Notes: a model not told the origin generated them from the sequence alone. Shown: positions 36,090-46,730, numbered from the stretch's first letter. The stretch: DNA of 64,000 bases from Butyrivibrio sp. NC3005 (GCF_000424545.1 NZ_AUKC01000006.1:13072-77071); one strand, 5' to 3'. Numbers and translations: made by a program.

Positions 36090-37589
36090 ATGACCGGAGA
36101 ACTTGGCAATAAGATTGATAGTTTGTGGGAAATTTTCTGGAATGGGGGAATTACAAATCCGCTTGATGTTGTAGAGCAGATGACATACCTTATGTTCATA
36201 AAGGATCTGGATGATACGGACAACCTTCGCGCAAAAGAAGCAGCTATGCTTGGACTTCCTTACAAGAGCATATTTGCAGATGAAGTTGAAATCGGAGACC
36301 GCAAGGTAGATGGTAATCAGCTTAAGTGGTCAACCTTCCACGACTTCCCGGCGTAGAGAATGTACTCAGTTGTCCAGGAATGGGTATTCCCTTTTATAAA
36401 GAATCTTCATGGAGACAAGAACTCTGCGTATAGCAAATACATGGATGATGCAATCTTTAAGGTAAATACACCATTGATGCTCTCCAAGATTGTGGATGCC
36501 ATGGATGAGATTTATTCCATGATGGAGGAGCTTCACCAGACAGATATCCGCGGGGATGTATATGAGTATCTTCTTTCCAAGATTGCTCAGTCCGGCGTTA
36601 ACGGCCAGTTCAGAACACCGAGACATATTATTCGTATGATGGTAGAGATGATGGATCCGAAGCCTACAGACTTTATCTGTGACCCAGCTTGCGGAACTTC
36701 CGGATTCCTTGTAACCAGCGGAGACTACTTAAGAGAAAAATACAAGAAGGAAGTACTTCTTGATAAACAGAACAGAAATCATTTCATGAACGACATGTTC
36801 CACGGATATGATATGGACAGGACTATGCTCCGTATCGGCGCCATGAATATGATGACTCACGGCGTTGAGAATCCTTTTATCGAGTACCGTGACAGCTTAT
36901 CCGATCAGAACCCTGATAAGGATATGTATACCCTTATTTTGGCAAATCCACCATTTAAGGGCAACCTCGATGCAGACACCGTATCAACAGATCTTCAGAA
37001 GGTATGTAAGACAAAGAAGACTGAGTTATTATTCCTGGCATTGTTTGTAAGAATGCTTAAGATTGGCGGAAGATGCGCTTGTATCATTCCTGATGGAGTA
37101 CTCTTTGGCTCTTCCAATGCACATAAGGCAATCAGAAAGGAAATCGTAGAAAATCAGCGGCTGGAAGCTGTAATCTCTATGCCCTCCGGTGTGTTTAAGC
37201 CATATGCCGGTGTTTCTACAGGAATACTTATCTTTACTAAGACAGGACATGGTGGAACAGACGATGTATGGTTCTATGATATGACTGCTGACGGCTTCAG
37301 TCTTGATGATAAGCGTACTGAAATCAAGGATAACGATATCCCTGATATTATCAGTCGCTTCAAAAATCTTGAAGCTGAAAAAGACAGAAAACGTACGGAC
37401 AAGTCCTTTATGGTTTCTAAGAAGGAAATTGCTGACAACGACTATGATCTCTCAATCAATAAATATAAAGAGGTTGAATATGTTGCGGTAGAGTATCCGA
37501 CAACGTCAGAGATTATGGCAAATATCAGAGAAATCGAGAAGCAGATCAGTCAGGAAATGGATGAGCTGGAGAAACTGCTGGCGCAGTGA
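36090..37589 (+). pseudogene. hsdM: Type I DNA methyltransferase subunit, interrupted by an amber codon
   Basis: The two frames 36090-36356 and 36360-37589 are in the same phase, separated only by TAG at 36354-36356. Together they make a normal HsdM of about 499 residues: N-terminal helical domain (WEIFWNGGITNPLDVVEQMTYLMF), SAM motif DPACGTSGF and catalytic NPPF. A restart at ATG 36360 would lack the N-terminal domain that contacts HsdS. Its stop overlaps the hsdS start by 4 nt (GTGA). Confidence 0.88.
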
Positions 37590-38170
37590 CTCAATCGGTT
37601 ACAACTTATCACCGGTTGATACTTGAAGCGGAAATAAAGATTGGACCTTTTGGCTCATTACTCCATAAAGAGGATTATATTACTGGAGGTCATGCGCTAA
37701 TAAATCCATCTCACATTATTGAAGGGAAAATAGCGCCAGAAAATGATTTGACGATATCCGATGAAAAATATGCCGAGTTAGTAGCATACCAACTTAAAGA
37801 AGGTGATGTTGTCATGGGACGCAGAGGCGAGATGGGAAGATGTGCAGTAGTGGATAGACCAGGATTGCTTTGCGGAACAGGGAGTTTGTTTATACGAAGT
37901 AACGGCGATTTGAGTGCAGATTTTATACAGAAGATAATATCATTTCCGTCGTTTAAACGGACTATAGAGGATATGGCAGTAGGCCAGACCATGCCAAATC
38001 TTAATGTGCCGATTGTTTCGGATTTTCAAATTATAAAGCCACCGAAAAAAGTTCAGGATGAGTATTATACGTTCGTTGAACAAGTCGACAAATCAAAATT
38101 TGTTGTGCAAAAGGCACTTAATGAAACACATATTATGTATGACAGTCTTATGCAGAAATATTTCGGATAG
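37586..38170 (+). CDS. hsdS: Half-length type I specificity subunit
   Basis: The 194-residue protein has a single target-recognition domain (KIGPFGSLLHKEDY, GDVVMGRRGEMGR, VGQTMPNLNVPIVSDFQI) followed by one coiled-coil spacer. Normal HsdS has two such halves and about 400 residues. It starts at GTG 37586, overlapping hsdM. Half-subunits can dimerise, but given the damage in hsdM and hsdR a truncation is as likely. The first 15 residues do not resemble the usual HsdS N-terminus. Confidence 0.8.
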   Translation: MTQSVTTYHRLILEAEIKIGPFGSLLHKEDYITGGHALINPSHIIEGKIAPENDLTISDEKYAELVAYQLKEGDVVMGRRGEMGRCAVVDRPGLLCGTGSLFIRSNGDLSADFIQKIISFPSFKRTIEDMAVGQTMPNLNVPIVSDFQIIKPPKKVQDEYYTFVEQVDKSKFVVQKALNETHIMYDSLMQKYFG

Positions 38171-38183
38171 TGGGAGTTGATAT

Positions 38184-38807
38184 ATGCAGAATTTTTTTAA
38201 CAGTGATTTAGGACAAACGATTATTTCAACTGGTATACCTGCGATAATAAGTATAATCGGATTTATAGTTACATATTATGCAATGCGAAGAAATGTTAGA
38301 GAAGAAATAAAAAAACAAAAGAATAATATTGCCTTGGAAAAAATGGCTACAGTTCCTTTTGATATAATGCAGTTATATGCTCATATGATTGCTCCCGTAA
38401 CCATTGAAAATACGATTAAAGTATTAGGGTTGACGGATAGAGAAGCTAAGGAGTATCGAAATAAAGCAGAGCGGGAAAAAAATAATTCATCGATAGAGAT
38501 GAAAGAATTGTTTAATACAATTTATTCATATGGATCAGAGGACGCTATTAGAATATTGGCTACTATGCAAAAGCACAACTATGCTAATATGATTGAAAAA
38601 GTGGATGCAGAGGCAAAAAATCTGTTAGTAGCATATTATGTTTTGTTGGCTACTCAGATAAAGTATGATGTTACAGGAGAAGTGATAAATCCGTTGTCTT
38701 GGTATGAAATTAATATTACAGACTTCGAAATACATAGAGAAAAATATAAGAAGTATAATAATTCTGTAGTCAATAAACTAAGGTTAAATAAGAAGATGCT
38801 TGCATAA
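38184..38807 (+). CDS. Membrane-anchored protein, unknown
   Basis: The 207-residue protein has one N-terminal helix (about 10-33: TIISTGIPAIISIIGFIVTY) and a charged coiled segment (about 35-50). The rest is a cytoplasmic helical domain. It begins 13 nt after hsdS. I recognise no family. Its position inside the restriction cluster suggests an accessory defence function, but nothing in the sequence proves it. Confidence 0.65.
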   Translation: MQNFFNSDLGQTIISTGIPAIISIIGFIVTYYAMRRNVREEIKKQKNNIALEKMATVPFDIMQLYAHMIAPVTIENTIKVLGLTDREAKEYRNKAEREKNNSSIEMKELFNTIYSYGSEDAIRILATMQKHNYANMIEKVDAEAKNLLVAYYVLLATQIKYDVTGEVINPLSWYEINITDFEIHREKYKKYNNSVVNKLRLNKKMLA

Positions 38808-38977
38808 AGTAATTCCAGTTTATCGAGAGATGGAGATGATTAGGAATAATTTCTATTGTTTTAAAAAGAACTGAAATTCACCACTTTTTCTGATGGGGTG
38901 ATTGCAGTTGAAAAAATATGGTATATGGTGAATAAGATAGGTGATCTGATAAATTGGAATGCAAAATAGGAGCTTTT

Positions 38978-40123
38978 ATGGAATTTATTTTAAAATTATT
39001 TGACGTAGATTTAATTAAATTTAAAATCATTGAGAACTTGTCTGATCCTGTGTTACAGATTACATGGATAAATGAAAAGAAAAAGCATCTGCTTCCTTTA
39101 GGTATGGAACTAAGCGACAAAGGCATTGCTTCTTGGCTGAAGAACAGGACTATTCCCAAAAACCGAGCCTATGTTAATGCTTTCCTTGCAAAGTGTGGGC
39201 TTAATGCCAACAGGCCTATGGATGTAATCTCAGTTTGCAGAGGTTTATCCTTAAATGATTCATACTGGGTAGTGGAAGAAGGATTTGCAGGAACATTTGG
39301 AGATAATAATCTCTATGAGAATAATTTCAGCCGTGTGCTTGCCATGATTGCTTTTACCGGATATGGGAGTAGTGCCAGATCTTCATTGGCATCTTCTCCG
39401 GAGTTTACAACAAACGGAATGCTTCCAAAATGTTGGAGAAGAATTAGCGGGAAAGTTTATCTTTATAAAGGAGCTACATCGGGAGCATCCAATACGGGAA
39501 ATGAGCCGTATTCGGAATTATATGCATATGAGATAGGGACAGCCTTGGGTATGAATGTTGTTCCTTACAAGGTTTCAAAATGGAAGAAGCAATTGTGCTC
39601 TGCATGTGAATTGTTTACGAGTAAAGATATAGCTTTTGTTCCTATAGGTCGGGTAGTAAAAACTGGTGGGATGAGGGCAGTACGAGAGTATTATGAGAAA
39701 CTTGGATCTGAATATGTAGATGCACTTAACGATATGATAGTGTTAGATGCAGTGATCTACAATACTGACAGGCACTTTGGCAATTTCGGAGTGCTTGTTG
39801 ATAGTAAAACAAATAAGATAATAGCTCCAGCACCACTGTTTGACCATGGAAATTCCCTGTTTAATCTAGCAGGAGAAGAAAACTGGGCAGATGAGAAACT
39901 ACTTAAGGAATATGCCGAGACATTACTTCCTTGTGTATATGAAGATTATATGGAAGAGGCAAAAAAGGTAATGGACAGCAGATTAAAAGAAAAGTTAAGA
40001 AAGTTGCTGACATATAATCTGAAAAAATCAGGTGCGTATAATTATTCTTCTGATAGATTGAAATTGATCAGTAGGATGATTCAGGAAAGAGCGCGTATGA
40101 TATTGGATGGGAAGGAGGCATAG
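38978..40123 (+). CDS. HipA-like (CtkA-type) serine/threonine kinase
   Basis: The 381-residue protein has the HipA kinase core: YNTDRHFGNFGVL (about 261, catalytic Asp and metal Asn) and APLFDHGNSLF (about 287, DFG-equivalent). There is a glycine-rich SGASNTGNEPYSE loop. No adjacent HipB antitoxin is present; the only XRE gene in the island is at 45594. ATAGGAG selects ATG 38978 over an upstream TTG. Likely a toxin or signalling kinase. Confidence 0.8.
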   Translation: MEFILKLFDVDLIKFKIIENLSDPVLQITWINEKKKHLLPLGMELSDKGIASWLKNRTIPKNRAYVNAFLAKCGLNANRPMDVISVCRGLSLNDSYWVVEEGFAGTFGDNNLYENNFSRVLAMIAFTGYGSSARSSLASSPEFTTNGMLPKCWRRISGKVYLYKGATSGASNTGNEPYSELYAYEIGTALGMNVVPYKVSKWKKQLCSACELFTSKDIAFVPIGRVVKTGGMRAVREYYEKLGSEYVDALNDMIVLDAVIYNTDRHFGNFGVLVDSKTNKIIAPAPLFDHGNSLFNLAGEENWADEKLLKEYAETLLPCVYEDYMEEAKKVMDSRLKEKLRKLLTYNLKKSGAYNYSSDRLKLISRMIQERARMILDGKEA

Positions 40124-40135
40124 GGCATGATCGCT

Positions 40136-40232
40136 CGAAAGCCTGCGGCTTTTTCGCTGTGTGGCTGTCGCCACACAGCCCGCTGATCCGATTAAAGCAG
40201 TCCATTGCAAGCAAGCTTGCATGTCCTGCTTC
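40136..40232. repeat. GC-rich cluster of three hairpins
   Basis: Three stems follow each other: AAAGCC-TGC-GGCTTT near 40138-40153, GCTGTGTGG/CCACACAGC 40156-40179, and AAGCAG/CTGCTT 40195-40231 enclosing TGCAAGC-AA-GCTTGCA 40206-40221. It is clearly richer in GC than its surroundings. It lies between the HipA-like gene and hsdR and encodes nothing recognisable. The first stem plus T-run could act as a terminator. Confidence 0.65.
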
Positions 40233-40265
40233 AACCGTCTCCGCGGTCATGTGTTTCTCGTAGCT

Positions 40266-43200
40266 ATGACAAATTTCGATTATCTTAAAAAGGAGCCGAA
40301 ATTCAACACATTTTCCGATGTGGCAATTGCAGCTGAGAAAATATTATATATAGATCCTACCTCCTGCATCATCAACTGCCGCAGGGCAATGGAGTTTGCC
40401 ATAAAGTGGATGTATTCGGTCGATGCGTCCCTTACAATGCTATACCAGGATAATCTGATAAGTCTCATGAGCACAGAGGAATTCAGAGATATCATCGACG
40501 AAGACCTTATGAAGCGTATGGACTTCATCCGCAAGATGGGTAACAATGCTGCTCATTCTGGCAAGAAGATTACAGAGGACCAGGCGATTCTTTGCCTTAA
40601 AAACCTTCAGATTTTCTTTGACTTTGTGTGTTACTGCTATGCTGATGAATACGAAGAGCACAGCTTTGACAAGTCTTTGCTAACAAAGGGCGAAACCGAA
40701 CAGGTTACAAAAGATTTCCCGGACGTTGATATTGAGAAACTCATTGCAGAGAATTCTGCATTAAAGAAAGAGCTGACATCCCGTCGTGAGAAGCAGGCTT
40801 TAGACTATGTTCCGAAGCCGCTGGATTTTTCTGAGTATAAAACACGAAAGATTTATATTGATGCCATGCTTATGGATGCCGGTTGGAAAGAAGGTTCCGA
40901 CTGGATCAATGAAGTAGAACTTCCGGGGATGCCTAATAAATCCGAAGTCGGCTATGCGGACTATGTTCTTTATGACAATACTCATAAGCCACTTGCTGTT
41001 ATAGAAGCAAAGAGAACCTGCGTCGATGTATCTAAAGGACGTCAGCAGGCAAAGCTTTATGCGGATCTTTTAGAGAAACAGTATAAGAGAAGACCGTGTG
41101 TTTTTTTAACAAATGGTTTTGAAACAAGAATTATAGATGGACAGTATCCGGAGAGAAAGGTTGCCTGCATATACTCCAAGGCAGACCTTGAAAAGATGTT
41201 CAATCTCAGAAGGATGCGGACATCCCTTGATCATATAAATGTAGATAAGAAGATTGCCGGTCACTATTATCAGGAAGCTGCAATTAAAGCAGTATGTGAT
41301 AGCTTTGATAAGAAGAATCGCAGAAAAGCCCTTCTTGTCATGGCAACAGGTTCCGGTAAGACAAGAACTGTAATAGAACTGTGCCATGTGCTTCTTGATG
41401 CGGGATGGATTAAGAATATCCTTTTCCTTGCGGACAGGACATCGCTTGTAACTCAGGCAAAGAGGGCGTTTGTAAACAACTATTCATCCCTTTCGGTGAC
41501 AAACCTTTGTGAAGAGAAGGATAACTATAATGCTCACTGCGTTTTCTCTACGTATCAGACTATGATGAACTGCATTGATTCTGTAAAGGTTGAGGATCAG
41601 AAACTGTTTACCAGTGGCCATTTTGACCTTGTAATATGCGACGAGGCACACAGGTCTATTTATAACAAATACAGAGACATTTTTACATACTTTGATGCTC
41701 CACTGGTAGGTCTTACGGCTCCGCCGAAAGATGATATCGATAAGAATACTTATGAGATATTCGGATTGGAGCCCGGAGTTCCGACGTACGGTTATGAGCT
41801 TGGACAGGCTGTAACCGATGGATATCTTGTGGATTTCCTGTCTGTAGAAACTAAACTTAAGTTTATAGAACAGGGAATCGTTTATGCGGATCTTTCCGAT
41901 GAAGATAAAGCTATTTATGAGAGTACATTTGAGATGGAAGACGGAGATATTCCGGAAGCTATCAGTTCATCCGCGCTCAATTCATGGATATTCAATGAAG
42001 ATACCATCCGTCAGGTACTGTACACTGTTATGACAGAGGGTATCAAGATAGATTATGGTCAGAAGCTTGGTAAGACTATCATTTTTGCAAAAAAACCATG
42101 ATCATGCGGAGAAGATTCTTGAAATCTTTAATAAGGATTACCCGCATTTGAATGGATTTACTCAGGTAATCGACAATAGGATTCCTAATAAGTTGCCTCA
42201 GATTGCGATATCCGTTGATATGATGGATACCGGTATCGATGTACCTGAAGTATTAAATCTTGTATTTTTCAAAAAAGTATTGAGTAAATCAAAGTTTTGG
42301 CAGATGATTGGCCGTGGTACCAGACTTTGCCCGGGACTTGTAGATGGAGAAGACAAGAGCAAGTTCTATATCTTTGATTTCTGTGGGAATTTTGAATTCT
42401 TCCGAATGGGAGAAGGTCGTCCAACAGCTAATATGATTGCTTTACAAGGAGCAGTATTTAATTTGGAATTCCAGATTGCCTATAAACTTCAGGACATTAA
42501 TTCTCAAGTGAATCGATTGATTGCGTATCGTAATCAGTTGGTTCAAATGATGACGGGAAAAGTGAAGGAATTAAATCGCGAAAACTTTGCGGTTCGTCAG
42601 CATATTAAATATGTGGATTTATATTCATCTGAGAGTAATTACCAGGCACTTACATATGAGGATACATTATTAGTTCGAGAAGAATTGGCTCCGTTGATTT
42701 TGCCGGATAGTGATGAGGCTTCAGCGGTTCGTTTTGATGCATTGATGTATGGATTAGAATTAGCGCAGCTTGCGGGGAAAAAGTATGGCCGGTTGAAATC
42801 TGATTTGTTTGATAAGGTTGGCGGAATAGCAACCGTTGCAAATATTCCGGAGATTCTGGTCCAGAAAGAGTTGATTGAGAGAATCCTTAATACCGATTAT
42901 GTAGAACGTGCAGGAATTGAAGATTTTGAACATATTAGAGATAGTCTGCGTAATCTAATGAAGTATTTACCTCATCGAAAGGTTCGTTATGATACAGATT
43001 TTTCGGATGATATTTTGGATATACAGTGGAATGAATCTGAACTTGAGAATGATGAGCTGAAGAATTATAAGGCGAAAGCAGAATATTATATTCATCAGCA
43101 CCAGGATAATATTGTTATTGCGAAGCTTCGTACAAATCAGCCACTTACTCATTTTGATGTGGAATCACTTGAAGAGATTCTTTGGAAAGAAGTGGGTACG

Positions 43201-43518
43201 AAAGAGGACTATGAGCAGGAGTATGGGCAGAAACCTTTGGGTGAATTTGTTCGTAGTATTGTAGGCCTTGATATGAATGCTGCTAAGAAAGCTTTCTCTG
43301 AATTCCTTGAGGATACGAATCTTGATAGCAAACAGATATATTTCGTAAACCAGATAGTAGAATACATCGTACATAACGGCATGATGACAGACCTTTCTGT
43401 GTTTCAGGAATCGCCGTTTACAGATCAGGGAAGTATTGTTGATATCTTTACTGATTTAACGGTTTGGAGCGGGATTAGAAAAGTAATAGAGAAGATAAAC
43501 GCAAATGCGGTAGCGTAA
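40266..43518 (+). pseudogene. hsdR: Type I restriction endonuclease subunit, frameshifted
   Basis: The first part (40266-42101) has the N-terminal DUF4145-like region, nuclease core (VIEAKRT), Walker A TGSGKT (about 361) and DEAH box (about 458). It ends at a TGA just after a run of seven A at 42089-42095. Reading six A restores FAKNHDHAEKIL and continues in frame to 43518 with SVDMMDTGIDVPE and QMIGRGTRLC. The helicase motif usually TATPK reads TAPPK, and about 13 residues appear missing before LPQIAISVD. It is probably inactive. Confidence 0.88.
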
Positions 43519-43540
43519 ATATTAAAAAAGGGGAATGAAA

Positions 43541-45349
43541 ATGTCTAACTATGATGTAAACAACATTGCTGTAAGTTCATTGCTTGCAAGCATTAAAAAT
43601 GGTGAAATTGCAATTCCAGAGATACAAAGACCGTTTGTATGGGATAGTACAAAAGTAAGGGATCTTATCGATTCTTTATATCAGAATTATCCGGTAGGAT
43701 ATATCATTGTTTGGCAAAATCCGGATGTCCGATTGAAAGATGGAACTATGTCTATAGGCAAAAAAGTTCTTATAGATGGTCAGCAGAGAATAACCGCCTT
43801 GACAGCCGCTATTGTTGGACAGGAGGTAGTTGGATCAGACTACAAGAAAAAGAGGATAGTTATTGCGTTTAATCCGCTTGAAGAACAGTTTGATGTTGCA
43901 ACACCGGCGACATCTAACGATGTAAAATATATAAGTGATATATCGGAAATTTTTAATCCTTCTTGTGATGTATATGGTTTTGTGGAAGATTATTGTGAAA
44001 AGAATGGACTGGAAATAAAAGAAGAGAAGTCAAAAATTTCTAAAGTAATCACAAGATTAAAAAGTATTGAGAATAATAATCTGGGCGTGATTAATCTTTC
44101 ACACGAACTTGATATAGAGCAAGTTACTGATATCTTTATACGTATTAATTCCAAAGGAGTGGTTTTGTCTCAGGCTGATTTTGCAATGAGTAAGATTTCA
44201 AGTAATGAGATATATGGTGGAAATATCACGCGAAAGATTATTGATTATTTTTGTCATTTGATGCAGTCTCCGGCAGATTATGAGCTTATAAAGAACAATG
44301 ATGTTGAGTTTTCAACTACGAGTGAATTTGACAAGATTAAATGGGTAGTAAAAGAAAATGAGGACATTTATGTTCCGGATTATACGGATGTTTTAAGAGT
44401 CGCATTTACTTATAAATTTGTTAGAGGAAGATTGTCAGATTTGGTGGCGTTGTTATCCGGGCGTGATTTCGAGACTCGTGAGTTTAAAGATGAAATTGCG
44501 GAAACATCTTTTGAGGAATTGCGTGATGCAGTGTTATCCGTTGTAAATGAGACTAATTTCAAGAGATATTTGATGATTCTTAAATCAATAGGTATTGAGA
44601 AGGCATCTCTTGTAAGATCGCAGAATGTATTGAATTTCGGATATACATTGTTCATAGGATTGCGGAGTCGAGGAATTGATTCTAATGTCATAGAAAAAAC
44701 AGTTAGAAGATGGCTTGTGGCTACAATGCTTACGGGAAGATATTCTGGATCTCCTGAGTCTTCGTTTGATTATGATATCAAGCGTTTTATGTTTTTGGAT
44801 AATCCGCTTGAGTATTTAGAACAATATGAGGCTGGTTCACTTTCTGACGCATTTTGGGAGCATTCTTTGGTTGATCATTTGAATACTTCTGTGGCAAGCA
44901 GTCCGTATTACAATGTATTTCTTATGGCACAGGTTAATGCACACGATAAGGGATTTTTATCTGAACAGATAGAGATTAAAACAATGCTTGAAGAACGTGG
45001 CGACATTCATCATTTGTTCCCAAAGAAATATTTGATGAAAAATGGAATTACAAATAAGAGCCTGTATAATCAAATTGCAAACTATGCTTATTTACAGACA
45101 GAGATTAATATAAAAATCAGTGATGATGCGCCAAATGAATATATGTCTGTGGTTCTTGGCCAGATTGAAACAGGCCAGGGAGTGTATGGTGGAATCACTA
45201 ACATGATTGAACTAAAGAAAAACTTGGAAATGAATTGTATTCCGGAGGGCTTTGAGAGTATGACGATAGACGATTATCCAAGGTTCCTTGATGCAAGAAG
45301 GAAGCTGATGGCGAAGAAAATAAAAGCGTATTATGAATCGCTTAAGTAA
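43541..45349 (+). CDS. DUF262/DUF1524 GmrSD-like endonuclease
   Basis: The 602-residue protein has an N-terminal DUF262 domain (IPEIQRPFVWD and the ParB-like DGQQR, about 79-83). Its C-terminal DUF1524 region has the HNH motif DIHHLFPKKYL (about 487-498) and a final Asn-rich segment. This is the GmrS-GmrD fusion layout of type IV restriction of modified DNA. AAAAGGGG favours ATG 43541. It lies 22 nt after hsdR, so it is part of the same defence block, and it appears intact. Confidence 0.88.
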   Translation: MSNYDVNNIAVSSLLASIKNGEIAIPEIQRPFVWDSTKVRDLIDSLYQNYPVGYIIVWQNPDVRLKDGTMSIGKKVLIDGQQRITALTAAIVGQEVVGSDYKKKRIVIAFNPLEEQFDVATPATSNDVKYISDISEIFNPSCDVYGFVEDYCEKNGLEIKEEKSKISKVITRLKSIENNNLGVINLSHELDIEQVTDIFIRINSKGVVLSQADFAMSKISSNEIYGGNITRKIIDYFCHLMQSPADYELIKNNDVEFSTTSEFDKIKWVVKENEDIYVPDYTDVLRVAFTYKFVRGRLSDLVALLSGRDFETREFKDEIAETSFEELRDAVLSVVNETNFKRYLMILKSIGIEKASLVRSQNVLNFGYTLFIGLRSRGIDSNVIEKTVRRWLVATMLTGRYSGSPESSFDYDIKRFMFLDNPLEYLEQYEAGSLSDAFWEHSLVDHLNTSVASSPYYNVFLMAQVNAHDKGFLSEQIEIKTMLEERGDIHHLFPKKYLMKNGITNKSLYNQIANYAYLQTEINIKISDDAPNEYMSVVLGQIETGQGVYGGITNMIELKKNLEMNCIPEGFESMTIDDYPRFLDARRKLMAKKIKAYYESLK

Positions 45350-45465
45350 TGGGGTATGATAGCAGTAAAATGAAACGAATGATTATTAAAATAAAGCTTT
45401 TTCTATAGGTGCATTTAATCGTTTGCGTGACTATCGGAGGTTGTTGAAACGTCAACATTTTTTAT

Positions 45466-45597
45466 ATGTTGATTGGTTATCATGATATGGTTAAGAATTA
45501 TCTCGGAAAAGAAAATATTAAATTCGCTGAAGAACATGATTTTGTAACTAAAGCTGAGGGAGATACTCTTATGATAGAAAGGATGAATAAATCATGA
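45466..45597 (+). CDS. Short ORF coupled to the XRE gene, unknown
   Basis: The 43-residue frame (LIGYHDMVKNYLGKENIK at the start) overlaps the XRE start by 4 nt (ATGA), a strong sign of translational coupling. The ribosome site is weak. It may be the remaining C-terminal part of a toxin that once paired with the XRE antitoxin, or a leader peptide. I do not recognise it. Confidence 0.4.
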   Translation: MLIGYHDMVKNYLGKENIKFAEEHDFVTKAEGDTLMIERMNKS

Positions 45598-45881
45598 GAA
45601 CTTTTAATGATATGCTTGATAAGCAGATGCAAGATGATGAATTTAGAAAAGAATATGAAGCTATTCAGCCTGAGATGGACGTAATCAGAGCTATAGTTGA
45701 TGCTAGAAATTCACAGAATCTTACTCAGAAGGAACTTGCTGAGCGCACCGGTATCAATCAGGCAGATATCAGCAAAATCGAGAACGGAACCAGAAATCCA
45801 TCACTAAATCTGTTAAAGAGATTGGCTGATGGTATGGGTATGGCTCTTAAAATAGAGTTTGTGCCTAAACAGAGAGCATAA
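45594..45881 (+). CDS. XRE-family antitoxin-like protein (HigA type)
   Basis: The 95-residue protein has an N-terminal helix followed by an XRE helix-turn-helix (NLTQKELAERTGINQADISK, about 43-62). The length and layout are those of HigA/RelB-associated antitoxins. AAAGGATG lies upstream. A full-length toxin partner is absent; only the 43-codon ORF precedes it. It probably represses its own promoter. Confidence 0.82.
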   Translation: MRTFNDMLDKQMQDDEFRKEYEAIQPEMDVIRAIVDARNSQNLTQKELAERTGINQADISKIENGTRNPSLNLLKRLADGMGMALKIEFVPKQRA

Positions 45882-46005
45882 ATTACTTAAGACTCCGGCT
45901 TATCATAGCAATATGACGTTTTATGTAGAACGAGGTTACAGCATGCAAAGAGACCTGTGGATCTTATAACAGCAGCATCAAATACTTTTAAGGAGAATCA
46001 CAATT

Positions 46006-46465
46006 ATGATCTATGTTGGTATCGATGTTGCCAAGGACAAGCATGACTGCTGTATTCTTGACGACGAAGGCAGAAAACTCTATTCAGTCTTTACCATCTC
46101 GAATGATAGGGTCGTTTTTGATGAGCTGTTCTCCAGAATAGAAGAAGTGACTTCTGATAAGACAGAAATAAAATTAGGTCTTGAAGCTACCGGTCACTAT
46201 TCTAACAATCTTTTGGCATCGCTCGTTGATAAAGGTTTCCCAATCGTTGTTATCAACCCGCTACACACAAATCTTTTCAGAAAAGGTCTAAGCCTTAGAA
46301 AAACGAAAACGGATAAAGTCGATGCCTCTTCGATTGCTATGATGTTGATGACCGATAGGATCTCAAGCCCTACTCGGAAACATCATATCACAACGAAGAG
46401 TTGAAATCATTAACCCGCTATCGTTTTGATAAAGTTCATGAACGTTTGTCTGTTTATGAAAAGAT
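46006..46465 (+). pseudogene. IS110-family transposase fragment
   Basis: The intact-looking 132-codon start has the DEDD RuvC-like residues of IS110: GIDVAKDKHD, LEATGHY and KTDKVDASSIA. A frameshift near 46360 hides the continuation KPYSETSYHNEELKSL and TRYRFDKVHERL, which is read in another frame. The C-terminal transposase_20 half is missing altogether. It ends where the AlbA_2 fragment begins. Confidence 0.8.
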
Positions 46466-46468
46466 TAA

Positions 46469-46730
46469 GGCAAGGAAGCTTTTGAGATTACAGACAACTA
46501 TATAAAGTGTAGAATTCCGTATGATGAAAAAGTATTGGAGATGAGCAAGAAAAATGTCGGTATAAATAAAACGGAAAAAGCTGTACTAGGTATACTGATA
46601 AGTAATCCGGAAAAAACAGCTGGGGAGATGGCTGTAGAAGTAGGTGTAACAAGGAGAACGATAGAGCGGACGCTGGTCAGTTTAAAGAATAAGGGTCTGA
46701 TAGAGCGAATTGGATCGAATAAGAATTTGA
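46469..46730 (+). pseudogene. C-terminal fragment of an AlbA_2/RecG-like ATP-binding protein
   Basis: The frame reads KEAFEITDNYIKCRIPYDEK, then a winged helix (KTAGEMAVEVGVTRRTIERT, LKNKGLIERIGS). This is the ending of Schlafen-AlbA_2 ATP-binding proteins, where GS-x-K-x-G-x-W normally closes the chain. The N-terminal AlbA and ATPase parts are gone, replaced by the IS110 fragment, and the final residues run into another gene's start. Confidence 0.65.

Noticed and set aside
36354..36356. Reading the hsdM TAG as pyrrolysine
   Set aside because: HsdM has no such residue and no pyl genes are in view; a nonsense mutation is simpler.
40161..40265. GTG start for hsdR 35 codons upstream
   Set aside because: This stretch is the hairpin element; HsdR homology begins at ATG 40266.
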